From contig NZ_JAQTWL010000012.1 of NCBI RefSeq assembly GCF_028689295.1, positions 1-64,000 of the forward strand: DNA of 64,000 bases, read 5' to 3'. The stretch is from Rhodoferax sp. (GTDB taxonomy: Bacteria > Pseudomonadota > Gammaproteobacteria > Burkholderiales > Burkholderiaceae_C). Within the stretch, counting starts at the first letter, position 1. Every line of letters begins with the position of its first letter. The translations under genes were made by a program, and so were the position numbers. Under the pieces are notes generated by a model that worked only from the letters and a program-made list of their open reading frames with translations, was not told the origin of the DNA and searched no databases. Shown one piece after another: positions 63,089 through 64,000 of the stretch.

Positions 63089-64000
<912 letters not shown>

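Overview
The window is a betaproteobacterial chromosome segment. Gene content and order suggest Burkholderiales/Comamonadaceae, possibly Rhodoferax-like (inference). Positions 1-14.4 kb hold a complete-looking type III-B (Cmr) CRISPR-Cas locus. A 50-repeat array (36-bp repeat, 169-3722) is followed by one tightly packed minus-strand operon: cmr1 - cas10/cmr2 (GGDD present, HD domain apparently absent) - cmr3 - cmr4 - cmr5 - cmr6 - a two-TM CARF protein - a DUF1874 (AcrIII-1/Crn2-like) ring-nuclease candidate - RT-Cas1 fusion - two tandem cas2 genes. The only recognisable cOA-responsive effector is the membrane CARF protein, next to a predicted cA4 off-switch and an RNA-capable adaptation module. 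Several spacers carry Shine-Dalgarno + ATG contexts on the + strand, so the leftward-transcribed crRNAs would be antisense to mRNA 5' ends. A decayed luciferase-like monooxygenase pseudogene marks the right edge of the island. The remaining ~50 kb is ordinary core genome: sixA, MFS, hydrolase, phoX, ppk2, pstSCAB-phoU-phoBR, rpmE2, rho, trxA, prpE, sucA-sucB-lpd, zapE, bamD, rluD, scpB, rluB, ndk, rlmN, pilW, rodZ-like, ispG, hisS, bamB, der, hfq, hflX, hflK, hflC, hisZ, purA (partial). No tRNA, rRNA or IS element was recognised. All calls come from reading the sequence and ORF translations; no searches were run.
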